Source: an uncultured Albidovulum sp. (GTDB taxonomy: Bacteria > Pseudomonadota > Alphaproteobacteria > Rhodobacterales > Rhodobacteraceae). From it: 64,000 bases of DNA. Position 1 is the stretch's first letter, and the number at the start of each line of letters is the position of its first letter. Shown in pieces: positions 7,851 to 17,092 of the stretch. The stretch is from NCBI GenBank assembly GCA_913064775.1, contig CAJYAD010000013.1, positions 1-64,000 of the forward strand. Reading direction: 5' to 3'. The translations under genes were made by a program, and so were the position numbers. The notes under the pieces were generated by a model. That model made no database searches and was not told the origin of the DNA. It was given only the letters and a program-made list of their open reading frames with translations.

Positions 7851-10367
7851 TCAGTCGCGCGCCCTGAGGATCTGGGCCGGACGGGCGGCCAGGGGGCGCA
7901 GCGCGAAGAGCGCCCCGGCCACGAGGACCGCGATGATGCCGCCCAGCACGATCGCCAGCGCGGGGCCGGGTTCCAGGCTGTAGGGCGTCTGCATCACGAA
8001 GCGCATCACCGCCCAGGCGCCCAGGCTGCCTGCGAACAGCGCGACCACCCCGGCGGCGGCCCCCAGGATCGCGGCGCGCAGGGCAAAGCTTGCCAGGATG
8101 CGGCCACGGGTGGCGCCAAGGGTCTTCAGCACGGCGGCCTCGTAGATCCGCGCGCGCTCTCCCGCCGCGGCGGCGCCGATCAGCACCGCGAAGCCGGTCA
8201 GCAGCGTCGCCCCCGCCGCCGCCGAGGTGGCCGCCGCGATGGCCGAAAGTGCCTGGGTCACCTTATCGATCGCGCTTCGCACCGAGATCGCGGTGATATT
8301 GGGCCAGTTCTGGCCCACCGCGCGCACGACCGCCTCCGTGGCGCCCGGTTTCGCATAGAGCGTGGCGATTGAGCTATGCGGTGCACCGGCCAGCGCCGCG
8401 GGATCCATCGCCACCACGAAGCCGATGCCGCCGCTGGCGAAATCGACATTGCGCAAGCTGGTGATCGTGCCGGTGATGTCACGGCCCAGGATGTTGAGCG
8501 TCATCGTGTCGCCCAGGCTTAGCCCCATGTCCTTGGCCTCGTCGGCGGCAAAGCTGATCTGGGGGGGGCCGGTGTATTCGGGCGGCCACCACTTGCCCGC
8601 GGTGATCGAGGTGCCCTCGGGCGGGCGGGCCGAGAAGGTGACGCCGCGGTCGCCGCGCAGCACCCAGGACTGGGGCGCGACCTGCTGGGCGGGCAGGCCG
8701 TTGATCTTGGTGATGATGCCGCGCAGCATCGGCGCGGTCTGCACGCGGGTCACGCCGGGGGCGGCCTGCACCGTCTTCAGGAAGCCCGCCATCTGATCGG
8801 GCTGGATGTCGATGAAGAAATAGGCCGGCGCGCGTTTGGCCAGATCGGTGTCGATCGCGCGGCGCATGTTGCCGTCGATCTGCCCCACCGCCGCCAGCAC
8901 CGACAGCCCCAGCCCGAGCGACAGGATGACCGAGGCGGCCTCGCCCCCCGGGCCGCCGATCGACCCGAGCGCCAGACGCAGCATCGTGCGCCCGCGCAGC
9001 GCCCGCGCCCGCGACAGCCGCCGGGCCAGGCGGCGCAGGCCCCAGGCGGCAAGCCAAAGCACTTCCAGCGCCACGATGACCCCGACGGCGGCCCAGAGCG
9101 TCAGCGCCGCCAGCCCCGAAAACCACGCCGCCGCGCCGATCAGCGCCAGCGCCGTCAGCCCCACGGCCAGCACGGTGTGCGGCCCCGGCACATGGCCGCG
9201 CCCGTCGTCGCGGTACAGCGCCGCCGCCCGCATCCCCTGCGCCCGCGCCAGCGGCCAGAGCGTGAACAAAAGCGCCGCCAGCGCCCCGTAAAGCGCGGCC
9301 TGCAGCAGCGGCGCGGGATAGAGTGCGAAGGTCGCGGGAAAAGGCAGCATCTTGGCCAGCACCGGCGCCAGCAACAGCGGCACCGCCGCCCCCAGCATCA
9401 GGCCCAGCGCGATGCCGAGGCCCGCCAGCGCACCGACCTGCATCAGGTAGATCGAGAAGATCAGCCGCCCGTCGGCGCCCAGCGTCTTCAGCGTGGCGAT
9501 GGTGGCAGTCTTGCCCTCGATATAGGCGCGCACGGCGGCCGAAATGCCGATCCCGCCGACCGCCAGCCCCGCCAGCCCGACCAGCACCAGAAACGACCCG
9601 ATCCGGCGCACGAAACGCTCGACCCCCGGCGCGGCGCGGCGCCGGTCGGTCCAGCGCATCCCCTTGTCACGAAAGGCCTTTTCCGCCTGCGCCTTCAGCG
9701 CGGCAAGATCGGTGCCCGGGGGCAGCATCAGCCGGTATTTCGTGCGAAACAGCGCGCCCGGCGCTAGAAGGCCCGAGGTCGCCAGTGCCCGCGTCGCCAC
9801 GATGGTGCGCGGACCCAGGGTGAAGCCCGCGGTGGCGCTGTCGGGCTCATCCGTCAGCACCGCCATCAGGCGGAAGGTCCGGGTGCCCAAGCGGACACTG
9901 TCGCCCGGCTTCAACCCCAGCTTGTCGACCAGCGCCTGCTGCATCACCGCGCCGGGTTCGCCCCCCGTGCCGGCCAGCGCATTTTGCAGTGGCATCGCCG
10001 GCGAAAGCCCCATGCTGCCGGTCAGCGGATAGGCACCATCCACCCCCTTCACCTGGGTCAGCGCATGCTGGTCGCCCACCACCGCCATCGACTGAAAATC
10101 GACCACCGCCGAAACCCGCGTGGCATGGGCCTTCATGAAGGCCAGTTCCGCCGCGCCGGCAAAGCGGTAGGTGAATTCCATCTGCGCGTCGCCCCCCAGC
10201 AGCACCGCGCCCTGCTGGTTGAGGCCCGCCTGAATCGCCGAGCGCACCATGCCGACGGCGGCGATCGCCGCGACCCCCAGCGCAAGGCAGGCGAGGAACA
10301 CGCGAAAGCCCTTCAGCCCGCCGCGCAATTCGCGCCGCGCCAGCCGGGCGGCCAGGGTGACGCTCAT
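7851..10367 (-). CDS. FtsX-type ABC transporter permease (YbbP family)
   Basis: Inner-membrane permease of 838 aa. One hydrophobic anchor is at the N-terminus, followed by a large periplasmic domain, a first FtsX membrane block (about 260-390), a middle membrane stretch, a second periplasmic region, and a second FtsX block at the C-terminus (about 715-830). This double-FtsX layout is that of YbbP-like permeases of the MacB/LolCDE class (type VII), which couple cytoplasmic ATP hydrolysis to periplasmic work. Its start overlaps the stop of the ATPase gene by 4 bp, so the two are translationally coupled. The divergent TesA-like gene next door mirrors the E. coli tesA/ybbAP arrangement. The cargo is unknown. 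Confidence 0.9.
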   Translation of the reverse strand: MSVTLAARLARRELRGGLKGFRVFLACLALGVAAIAAVGMVRSAIQAGLNQQGAVLLGGDAQMEFTYRFAGAAELAFMKAHATRVSAVVDFQSMAVVGDQHALTQVKGVDGAYPLTGSMGLSPAMPLQNALAGTGGEPGAVMQQALVDKLGLKPGDSVRLGTRTFRLMAVLTDEPDSATAGFTLGPRTIVATRALATSGLLAPGALFRTKYRLMLPPGTDLAALKAQAEKAFRDKGMRWTDRRRAAPGVERFVRRIGSFLVLVGLAGLAVGGIGISAAVRAYIEGKTATIATLKTLGADGRLIFSIYLMQVGALAGLGIALGLMLGAAVPLLLAPVLAKMLPFPATFALYPAPLLQAALYGALAALLFTLWPLARAQGMRAAALYRDDGRGHVPGPHTVLAVGLTALALIGAAAWFSGLAALTLWAAVGVIVALEVLWLAAWGLRRLARRLSRARALRGRTMLRLALGSIGGPGGEAASVILSLGLGLSVLAAVGQIDGNMRRAIDTDLAKRAPAYFFIDIQPDQMAGFLKTVQAAPGVTRVQTAPMLRGIITKINGLPAQQVAPQSWVLRGDRGVTFSARPPEGTSITAGKWWPPEYTGPPQISFAADEAKDMGLSLGDTMTLNILGRDITGTITSLRNVDFASGGIGFVVAMDPAALAGAPHSSIATLYAKPGATEAVVRAVGQNWPNITAISVRSAIDKVTQALSAIAAATSAAAGATLLTGFAVLIGAAAAGERARIYEAAVLKTLGATRGRILASFALRAAILGAAAGVVALFAGSLGAWAVMRFVMQTPYSLEPGPALAIVLGGIIAVLVAGALFALRPLAARPAQILRARD

Positions 10368-11044
10368 GCCGCGGCCCCGCTGATGCGGCCGTCGGCCAGC
10401 CCGACGATCCGGTCGCAGCGCGCCGCCAACTCCGGCGCATGGGTGACCATCACCAGCGTGGCGCCGTGGCTTTCACGCAAATCGAACAGCAGATCCATGA
10501 TCTGCGCCCCGGTCGCGCTGTCGAGATTTCCGGTTGGCTCATCCGCCAGCAGGATCGCGGGGCGGGTGACGACGGCGCGGGCCAGCGCCACGCGCTGCTG
10601 CTCGCCGCCCGACAGCTGGCTGGGGTAATGGCCGGCGCGGGGGCCAAGGCCCACGGCGTCCAGCTCGGCCTCGGCGCGGGCGAATGCATCGGGGGCGCCG
10701 GCAAGTTCCAGCGGCACGGCGACGTTTTCCAGCGCAGTCATCGTCGGGATCAGGTGGAAGGATTGGAACACAACCCCCATATTCCCCCTGCGGAAGCGCG
10801 CCAGCTGATCCTCGTTCATCGTCCCGAGGTCCTGCCCCAGCGCGCGGACATGGCCCCCGGTGGCGCGCTCAAGCCCGCCCATGAGCATGAGGAGAGAAGA
10901 CTTGCCCGACCCCGAAGGCCCGACCAGGCCCAGCGTTTCCCCCTTTGCCACGTCAAGGTCGATCCCGCGCAGGATCTCGACCGGCCCGGCATTGCCGTCC
11001 AGCGTCAGCCGCACGTCGGCCAGGGTCAGGATCGGGTCGGTCAT
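10364..11044 (-). CDS. ybbA: ABC transporter ATP-binding protein (YbbA family)
   Basis: Nucleotide-binding subunit of 226 aa, partner of the FtsX-type permease downstream. Visible motifs are Walker A GPSGSGKS (42-49), a Q-loop (VFQSFHL), the ABC signature LSGGEQQR, Walker B ILLADEP and the switch His in VMVTHAPE. The length is typical of LolD/MacB/YbbA ATPases. CGGAGG lies 6-7 nt before the ATG. The start codon is only 16 bp from the start of the divergent esterase gene. The symbol follows sequence type plus the conserved neighbourhood; LolD is less likely because no lolC/E pair is present. Confidence 0.9.
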   Translation of the reverse strand: MTDPILTLADVRLTLDGNAGPVEILRGIDLDVAKGETLGLVGPSGSGKSSLLMLMGGLERATGGHVRALGQDLGTMNEDQLARFRRGNMGVVFQSFHLIPTMTALENVAVPLELAGAPDAFARAEAELDAVGLGPRAGHYPSQLSGGEQQRVALARAVVTRPAILLADEPTGNLDSATGAQIMDLLFDLRESHGATLVMVTHAPELAARCDRIVGLADGRISGAAA

Positions 11045-11060
11045 GGCGGGCCTCCGGGCG

Positions 11061-11744
11061 ATGCTTCACTGGAAATATGGGGTGAAGGGCGGGGGGCGCA
11101 AGCTTCTTGCCGCAGTTGTCGTCGCACTGGCCATGGCTGGGACGGTCGCGGCGGGGCCAGTGGCGGCGGGGCCGACGGTGATCGCCCTTGGCGACAGCCT
11201 GACCCAGGGGCACGGGCTGCCGCAGGCGGAAGGCTTCGTGCCGCAACTGCAAGATTGGCTGAAGGCGCAGGGGCGGGATGTGACGGTAGTGAACGCCGGG
11301 GTGTCGGGCGACACCACGGCGGGCGGGCTGGCCCGGATCGGCTGGACCCTTGGCGAAAAGGCCGACGCGGTGATCGTGGAGCTGGGCGCCAACGATATGC
11401 TGCGTGGCCTGGCGGTGTCGGAGGTGCGCAAGAACCTGAACGGGATCTTGCAGGCGATCCGGGCCAAGGGGCTGCCGGTGCTGCTGATCGGGGTGACGGC
11501 GCCGGCGAATTACGGGCCGGCCTATCAGCAGGGGTTCGACGCGGTCTATCCGGCGCTGGCGCAGAAATACCACGCGCTGTTGGTGCCCGATTTCTTCGCC
11601 GCGTTGAAGGCGCAGGGCGACACGGAGGCCAATATGCAGCGCTACATGCAGCCCGACGGCCTGCACCCCACGGCGCAGGGCGTGAAGCTGATCGTCGCCG
11701 CCATCGGCCCGGACGTGGAAAAGCTGTTGGCCGAGGCGAAGTAA
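11061..11744 (+). CDS. tesA: GDSL-type arylesterase/lysophospholipase (TesA-like)
   Basis: SGNH-hydrolase of 227 aa, exported by an N-terminal signal peptide (positive GGGRKLL, then an Ala/Val core; cleavage near residue 31-37). Block I is ALGDSLTQG with nucleophile Ser46, block III is GANDMLRG, and block V is DGLHPTAQG with the catalytic Asp and His. TesA-like enzymes cleave thioesters, aryl esters and lysophospholipids in the periplasm. The start is uncertain. ATG 11061 lacks a good ribosome site, and an in-frame GTG at 11082 would give an equally good signal peptide. Divergent from the YbbA-YbbP genes, as in E. coli. Confidence 0.88.
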   Translation: MLHWKYGVKGGGRKLLAAVVVALAMAGTVAAGPVAAGPTVIALGDSLTQGHGLPQAEGFVPQLQDWLKAQGRDVTVVNAGVSGDTTAGGLARIGWTLGEKADAVIVELGANDMLRGLAVSEVRKNLNGILQAIRAKGLPVLLIGVTAPANYGPAYQQGFDAVYPALAQKYHALLVPDFFAALKAQGDTEANMQRYMQPDGLHPTAQGVKLIVAAIGPDVEKLLAEAK

Positions 11745-11851
11745 CGGCTACGGCCACGCGCCCGCCCGCAGGCGGCGGCGCCTTCCCAACCCCCATTGAC
11801 CCGCCCTCTTCGCGGGTCCACCTTCCCCGCATCCGGGTGAGGGAGGGAACC

Positions 11852-13258
11852 ATGGAGCTGATCGACGCGTTGCGCGCCACGCTGGGCGACGCCCATGTTC
11901 TGACCGGCGCCGACACCAAGCGATATGGCCATGAATGGACCGGCGCCTACAACTGGACGCCGCTCGCCGTGCTGCGCCCCGCCAATACCGAAGAGGTCGC
12001 CGCCGTGATGCGCCTTGCCCATGGCGCCGGGGTGCCGGTGGTGCCGGTCTCGGGCAACACCGGCCTTGCCGGCGGCACCACGGCGGAAGGCGTGCTGATG
12101 CTCTCGCTCGAGCGGATGAACCATATCCGCGAGATCCGCGCCGCCGCCCGCATCGCCATCGTCGAGGCCGGGGTGGTGCTGTCAAAGCTGCACGAGGCCG
12201 CCGAGGCGCAGGATCTGGCCTTTCCGCTGTTCTTCGGCGCGCGCGGCTCGGCGATGATCGGCGGGAACCTCTCGACCAATGCGGGCGGCTCGAACGTGCT
12301 GCGCTACGGCAATACCCGCGCGCTTTGCCTCGGGTTGGAGGTGGTGCTGGCTGACGGACGGGTGATGGATCTGATGAGCGAGCTGCACAAGGACAACTCG
12401 GGCCTCGATCTGAAGGATCTGTTCATCGGCGCCGAGGGCACGCTGGGCATCATCACCGCCGCCGTGCTGAAACTGGTGCCAAAGCCCCGCGCCCATGCCA
12501 CCGCGATGGTCGCCGCGCCCGCGCTGCCCGCCGCGCTGGACCTGCTGAACCGCCTGCAGGAAGCCACCGGCGGCACCGTCGAGGCGTTTGAGTTCATGCC
12601 CCGCGTCTATATGGAGCGCCTCGCCGCCTGCCACCCCGACTGGCGCCCCGCCTTCGACGAGACGCCCGAAGTCTCGATCCTGATCGAGGTCGGCGCCACC
12701 GCCCCGCGCGACGTGACGCCCGGCCCCGACGGCACCATCCCGATCGTCGGCCTGTTGCAGGACACCCTGGCCGAGATGCTGGAGCAGGGCCTGATCACCG
12801 ACGCCGTGGTCGCCGCCTCCGAATCCCAACGCACCGAGATGTGGGCTCGCCGCGAGGCCGCCGCCGAGATCACCCTCAGCCGCCGCCCGTTGGTCAATTG
12901 CGACATTGCGGTGCCGCTCGATCAGGTCGCGAGCTTCCTTGAGCGTATCCATGCCCGCCTGCCGGCGATCGATGCGGGCGCCGAGACGCTGACCGTCTCG
13001 CATCTGGGCGACGGCAATCTGCATTTCACCGTCTATCCCAGCACCAATGACGCCGCGCTGGGCGACCGGATCACCGAGACGGTCGAGGACGTGGTGGCCG
13101 AGCTGCGCGGCAGCTTTTCGGCCGAACACGGGATCGGAGTATCGAAGCTTGCCACCATGGCGCGGCGCAAGGATCCGGTGGCGCTGGACGTGATGCGGGC
13201 GGTGAAGGCGGCGCTCGATCCGAAGAACATCCTCAACCCCGGCAAGCTGATCCCCTGA
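11852..13258 (+). CDS. FAD-linked 2-hydroxyacid oxidase/dehydrogenase (GlcD/D2HGDH family)
   Basis: Flavoprotein of 468 aa that oxidises a D-2-hydroxyacid (D-lactate, D-2-hydroxyglutarate or glycolate are the family's substrates). The N-terminal PCMH FAD-binding domain shows VVPVSGNTGLAGGTT and the second loop GGNLSTNAGG. The C-terminal FAD-oxidase domain has SHLGDGNLHF and ends with the conserved AEHGIG segment and DPKNILNPGK. There is no Fe-S extension. I start at ATG 11852 because GGGAGGG lies 5 nt upstream and the family fold begins here, although the frame stays open far upstream. No glcE/F partners are adjacent, which favours a self-contained dehydrogenase such as D2HGDH. Confidence 0.88.
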   Translation: MELIDALRATLGDAHVLTGADTKRYGHEWTGAYNWTPLAVLRPANTEEVAAVMRLAHGAGVPVVPVSGNTGLAGGTTAEGVLMLSLERMNHIREIRAAARIAIVEAGVVLSKLHEAAEAQDLAFPLFFGARGSAMIGGNLSTNAGGSNVLRYGNTRALCLGLEVVLADGRVMDLMSELHKDNSGLDLKDLFIGAEGTLGIITAAVLKLVPKPRAHATAMVAAPALPAALDLLNRLQEATGGTVEAFEFMPRVYMERLAACHPDWRPAFDETPEVSILIEVGATAPRDVTPGPDGTIPIVGLLQDTLAEMLEQGLITDAVVAASESQRTEMWARREAAAEITLSRRPLVNCDIAVPLDQVASFLERIHARLPAIDAGAETLTVSHLGDGNLHFTVYPSTNDAALGDRITETVEDVVAELRGSFSAEHGIGVSKLATMARRKDPVALDVMRAVKAALDPKNILNPGKLIP

Positions 13259-13323
13259 CGTCAGCCTTGCCCCCGCCGCGCCAGGCTCTAGCTTGCGCTG
13301 CCAACACGAGATGGGAGACAGAC

Positions 13324-14352
13324 ATGACCGACAAGATGCAGCGTATCGTCCTGGCCAGCCGGCCCGAGGCGAAACCCGAAGCCGCCAACTTCCGCCTCGA
13401 AGAGGCCCCGATGCCCAGGCCCGGCGACGGCCAGGTGCTACTGCGCACGATCTGGCTGTCGCTCGATCCCTATATGCGCGGCCGGATGTCGGCGGCCAAA
13501 AGCTATTCCAAGCCGGTCGAGATCGGTGAGACGATGACCGCTCAGGTGGTGGCCGAGGTGGTCGCCTCGAAGCTGGACGGCTACGCCCCGGGCGATCTGG
13601 TGATCGCGCCGATCGGCTGGACCAGCCACGGGATCAGCGACGGGACGATGCTGGAAAAGATCACCCCCGGGGCGGCGCCGCTGTCGGCCTATCTGGGCGT
13701 TCTGGGCATGCCGGGCACGACGGCCTGGGTGGGCCTCAATGATGTCGGCGGGGCCCAGCCGGGCGAGACGGTCGTGGTGTCGGCCGCGACCGGCGCGGTG
13801 GGCTCGCTGGTGGGACAGGTGGCGAAGCTGAAGGGGATGCGGGTGATCGGCGTGGCGGGCGGGCCCGAGAAATGCGCCTATGCCGAGAAGGAACTGGGCT
13901 ATGACGTCTGCCTCGACCACCACGCGCTGGACCGCAAGGCCCTGACCGCCGCGATCGCCAAGGCCGCGCCCGAGGGCGTGCATGTCTATTTCGAGAATGT
14001 CGGCGGCAAGACGCTGGAGGCGGTGCTTCCCAACATGCGCGATTTCGGCCGGATTGCACTGTGCGGCATGATCGCCTGGTATTCGGGCATCGAGAACGCC
14101 GCCCCCGCGCCGCTGGTCTGGGGCGCAATCCTGCGCCAGCGCTTGCGGGTCGAGGGCTTCATCATCTTCGACCGCTGGAACCGCCGCCCCGACTTCCTGA
14201 AGGAGGTCGAGCCGCTGGTGAAGGCCGGCAAGATCCACTACCGCGAGACCATCGCCGAGGGCCTCGAAAACGCGCCCGCGGCGTTCATGGAACTGCTCGA
14301 GGGGGGCAATTTCGGCAAGCAGCTGGTGCGCGTCGGTTCCGATCCGAAGTGA
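13324..14352 (+). CDS. NADP-dependent medium-chain oxidoreductase (zinc-free, CurA/leukotriene B4 dehydrogenase type)
   Basis: Cytosolic reductase of 342 aa that would reduce alpha,beta-unsaturated carbonyls with NADPH. The N-terminal GroES-like domain contains SLDPYMRGRM, typical of the CurA/PTGR group. The Rossmann motif for NADP is VVSAATGAVGSLVGQ (about 155-169). YFENVGG, found in this subfamily, follows. Zinc-ligand cysteines of classical alcohol dehydrogenases are absent. GGGAGA 6 nt before ATG 13324 sets the start. It lies between the FAD oxidase and a large palindromic repeat, with no clear functional link to either. Confidence 0.9.
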   Translation: MTDKMQRIVLASRPEAKPEAANFRLEEAPMPRPGDGQVLLRTIWLSLDPYMRGRMSAAKSYSKPVEIGETMTAQVVAEVVASKLDGYAPGDLVIAPIGWTSHGISDGTMLEKITPGAAPLSAYLGVLGMPGTTAWVGLNDVGGAQPGETVVVSAATGAVGSLVGQVAKLKGMRVIGVAGGPEKCAYAEKELGYDVCLDHHALDRKALTAAIAKAAPEGVHVYFENVGGKTLEAVLPNMRDFGRIALCGMIAWYSGIENAAPAPLVWGAILRQRLRVEGFIIFDRWNRRPDFLKEVEPLVKAGKIHYRETIAEGLENAPAAFMELLEGGNFGKQLVRVGSDPK

Positions 14353-14359
14353 CGGCGCC

Positions 14360-14475
14360 GGGGGCTCTGCCCCCCGGACCCCCGTGGAGTATTTTCGCCA
14401 AGAAGAAGAGCAAAGAGTCTCCCTGCATTCTTTCTGGCACAAATATCCCGGGGGTGCAGGGGGCAGAGCCCCCGC
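14360..14475. repeat. Palindromic intergenic repeat (family B), full copy 1
   Basis: The left arm (14360-14410) and right arm (14424-14475) are inverted copies of each other. Outer ends are GGGGCTCTGCCCCC and GGGGGCAGAGCCCCC. Inner parts are GGAGTATTTTCGCCAAGAAG and CTTTCTGGCACAAATATCCC. The short centre carries a gagtctccctgc stretch also recognisable in the other complete copies. It lies between two rightward genes (the CurA-like reductase and aroC). The long GC stems could terminate transcription. Confidence 0.85.
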
Positions 14476-14560
14476 CGCGGACCTGGCAGCGTGCCTTGGG
14501 GGGAAATCTCTTGAGAGCGTCCGCGCCCCCGGCTAGACCCCTTGCCAAAGGAGCCTGCGC

Positions 14561-15664
14561 ATGAGCCTCAACACCTTCGGTCATCTGTTCCGCGTCACCA
14601 CCTGGGGCGAAAGCCACGGGCCTGCGCTGGGCGCCACGGTCGACGGCTGCCCGCCCGGCGTAGAGATTTCGGAAGCAGAGATCCAGCACTGGCTTGACCG
14701 GCGCAAGCCCGGGACCTCGAAATACACCACCCAGCGGCGCGAGGCAGACGCGGTGCGCATCCTGTCGGGCACCTACGAGGGCCAGACCACCGGCACCCCG
14801 ATCCAGCTGATGATCGAGAACACCGATCAGCGCTCGAAGGATTATTCCGAGATCGCGAAGACCTTCCGTCCGGGCCATGCCGACATCACCTATTGGCAGA
14901 AGTACGGCATCCGCGATCCGCGTGGTGGCGGCCGGTCCAGCGCGCGCGAAACCGCGGCGCGGGTGGCGGCGGGCGGCATCGCCCGGGCGGCGCTGGCGGC
15001 GCTGGCGCCGTCGGTGAAGATCAGCGGCTACATGGTGCAGATGGGCCCGCACCGGATCGACCGGGCGCGGTTTGACATGGCCGAGATCGAGCGCAACCCG
15101 TTCTGGGTGCCCGACGCACAGGCCGCTGAAGATTGGGCCGGGTATCTCGACGATCTGCGCAAGTCCGGCAATTCGGTCGGCGCGGTGGTCGAGGTGGTGG
15201 CGCAGGGCCTGCCGCCGGGGCTGGGCGCGCCGATCTATGGCAAGCTCGACACCGACCTTGCGGCGGCGATGATGTCGATCAACGCGGTCAAGGGCGTCGA
15301 AATCGGCGAGGGCATGAATGCCGCGGCGCTGACCGGGGTCGAGAATGCCGATGAGATGCAGATGGGCAACGACGGGCCGCGGTACCTGTCGAACCACGCG
15401 GGCGGCATCCTTGGCGGGATCTCGACCGGGCAGGAGGTGGTGGTGCGCTTCGCGGTGAAGCCGACCTCCTCGATCCTGACGCCGCGCCGCTCGGTGACGC
15501 TGGGCGGAGAGGAGACCGAGGTGGTCACCAAGGGCCGCCACGATCCCTGCGTCGGCATCCGCGCCGTGCCGGTGGGTGAGGCGATGATGGCTTGTGTGCT
15601 GCTCGACCATCTTCTGCTGCACCGCGGCCAGGTTGGCGACGGCCCGCGCGGCCGGATTGGCTAG
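14561..15664 (+). CDS. aroC: Chorismate synthase
   Basis: Catalyses the last step of the shikimate pathway, 5-enolpyruvylshikimate-3-phosphate to chorismate, using reduced FMN that is not consumed. The full-length protein (367 aa) begins with the family hallmark [19 protein letters not shown]. It contains the second signature ([16 protein letters not shown], then [11 protein letters not shown]) and the third in the central-to-C-terminal part ([13 protein letters not shown]). There is no flavin-reductase domain, so it is the monofunctional type. AGGAG lies 8 nt before the ATG. It is a single gene here, set off upstream by a complete palindromic repeat. Confidence 0.97.
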   Translation: MSLNTFGHLFRVTTWGESHGPALGATVDGCPPGVEISEAEIQHWLDRRKPGTSKYTTQRREADAVRILSGTYEGQTTGTPIQLMIENTDQRSKDYSEIAKTFRPGHADITYWQKYGIRDPRGGGRSSARETAARVAAGGIARAALAALAPSVKISGYMVQMGPHRIDRARFDMAEIERNPFWVPDAQAAEDWAGYLDDLRKSGNSVGAVVEVVAQGLPPGLGAPIYGKLDTDLAAAMMSINAVKGVEIGEGMNAAALTGVENADEMQMGNDGPRYLSNHAGGILGGISTGQEVVVRFAVKPTSSILTPRRSVTLGGEETEVVTKGRHDPCVGIRAVPVGEAMMACVLLDHLLLHRGQVGDGPRGRIG

Positions 15665-15704
15665 GGCGGAGGGGCGGCCCGCCTTGCTGGCCCTCAGTCG
15701 CGCT

Positions 15705-16400
15705 CTACCCCCGTGGCCTGCGCGCCCGCATCTCTTCCAGAAACTCCCGAAGCAGCGAGACCCGACGCGGGCGGAAGCTCTCGTCCGTCTCGGCCACTGC
15801 CTGCACCCGGTCCAGCCGGAAGCGGCGGAAGCCCTGTCTTAGGCAACACCAGGCCAGAAGCATCTGCACCCGGTCGAGAAAGACGATCGAGAGCGGCCAG
15901 ACCCGGCGCGCGGTGTCTTTTCCTTCGGAATCCACATAGGTGATGTCGAGCGCGCGTTCCTCCCAGCAGGCGGCGCGGATCAGGCCCATGTCAACCGGCG
16001 GCTCGGGGCGGCGCTCGAAACGGTAGCTTTGCACCACCGCGTGCAGCGCCTGGCGTTGCTGGCGCTCGGGCAGGGTGGCGGTGATCTTTGCCAGCGCGGT
16101 CTCTGCCGCCGTCACCAGCGCCCGGTCGCCGGCAAAGCGGACCTCGGCCAGGCCGAGCACCAGCGCCTCGATCTCTTCGCGGTTGAAGCTTTGCGGCGGC
16201 AGGGCAGGGTCCTCGACCAGCGCGTAGCCGTAGCCCGCCGCCCCGTCGATCAGCGCGCCGCCCGCCCTGAGCGCCGCGATGTCGCGGTAAAGGGTGCGCG
16301 GGCTTACCCCGGTCTCCCTGGCCAGCAGCGCAGCCGTCGCGGGCGGCGGCAGTCGGCGCAGGGCGTCAAGCAGGCGAAACAAGCGGTCGGTGCGCGCCAT
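15705..16400 (-). CDS. WYL-domain transcriptional regulator (YafY type)
   Basis: A 231-residue regulator with an N-terminal HTH_11 helix-turn-helix (about 8-60, with LARETGVSPRTLYRDIAAL) and a WYL ligand-sensing domain in the second half (DITYVDSEGKDTARRVWPLS...). WYL proteins bind small molecules or nucleic-acid fragments. The start codon faces a glutathione S-transferase gene across 78 bp, an arrangement often seen for YafY-like regulators and their targets. Regulation of that gene and of itself is therefore a reasonable guess. Confidence 0.87.
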   Translation of the reverse strand: MARTDRLFRLLDALRRLPPPATAALLARETGVSPRTLYRDIAALRAGGALIDGAAGYGYALVEDPALPPQSFNREEIEALVLGLAEVRFAGDRALVTAAETALAKITATLPERQQRQALHAVVQSYRFERRPEPPVDMGLIRAACWEERALDITYVDSEGKDTARRVWPLSIVFLDRVQMLLAWCCLRQGFRRFRLDRVQAVAETDESFRPRRVSLLREFLEEMRARRPRG

Positions 16401-16478
16401 GGGGCCTCCTGTCGGATTCTGTCAGTAGGGTGCGAATATAGTCGGCCAATCGAGACCCGCAAAGTGAAAGGACCCACC

Positions 16479-17090
16479 ATGCTGACGCTCTACCACGCGC
16501 CCAATTCGCGCTCATCCCGTATCATCACCCTGATCGACGAGATGGGTGTGCAGGACGAGGTGCAGATCCGGGATGTCGAGATCCACCGGATGTTTCCCGA
16601 AGGCGGCGCGCCGGACCCGGCCAATCCCCATCCCGAGGGCAAGGTGCCGCTGCTGGTCGACGGTGGCGAGACGATCCGCGAAAGCGCCGCGATCATCCTC
16701 TACCTGCTGGAGCGGTTCCCCGGCACCGGTCTGGGGATCGAGCCGGGTAAGGCGCATCGCGGCGAATTCCTGAGCTGGATCGCCTATTACGGTTCGGTCT
16801 TCGAGCCGGTGGTGATGCTGGCCCGGTGCGGCATAGATGATCCCTTTCTGCACGAAAACTACCGGCGTCTGCCCGAAGCCTTCGCCGCCCTCCGGCGGGC
16901 GCTCGACCAATCCCCGTGGTTGGCAGGAGACCATTATACCGCAGCCGATCTGCTGCTGTCCTCGGCATTCGGCTGGTGGCCCGAGGGGCGGCCCGACGAT
17001 CCGGTGGTCTGCGACTGGATCGACCGCGGCCTTGCCCGGCCAAGCGTGGCGCGCACCTTGGCGCGTGATCAGCGGGCGTTGGCGGGCTGA
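16479..17090 (+). CDS. Glutathione S-transferase family protein
   Basis: Cytosolic GST-like protein of 203 aa. The N-terminal thioredoxin-like domain begins LTLYHAPNSRSSRI, placing Ser at the catalytic position as in theta/beta-like bacterial GSTs. The GSH-binding segment is KVPLLVDGGETIRESAAI (about 60-77). An all-alpha C-terminal domain follows with DHYTAADLLLSSAF. Its substrate is unknown. The start is the ATG after GAAAGGACC; the frame is open further up but overlaps the divergent regulator's promoter. The stop is 2 nt from that of the convergent thioredoxin gene. Confidence 0.9.
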   Translation: MLTLYHAPNSRSSRIITLIDEMGVQDEVQIRDVEIHRMFPEGGAPDPANPHPEGKVPLLVDGGETIRESAAIILYLLERFPGTGLGIEPGKAHRGEFLSWIAYYGSVFEPVVMLARCGIDDPFLHENYRRLPEAFAALRRALDQSPWLAGDHYTAADLLLSSAFGWWPEGRPDDPVVCDWIDRGLARPSVARTLARDQRALAG

Positions 17091-17092
17091 CG

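Noticed and set aside
10439-11851. A long open frame runs upstream from the FAD oxidase through the tesA region, suggesting a 939-residue protein.
   Set aside because: It covers tesA and ybbA in another frame, its composition is Arg/Gly-rich without domains, and the oxidase has its own start with a strong ribosome site at 11852.
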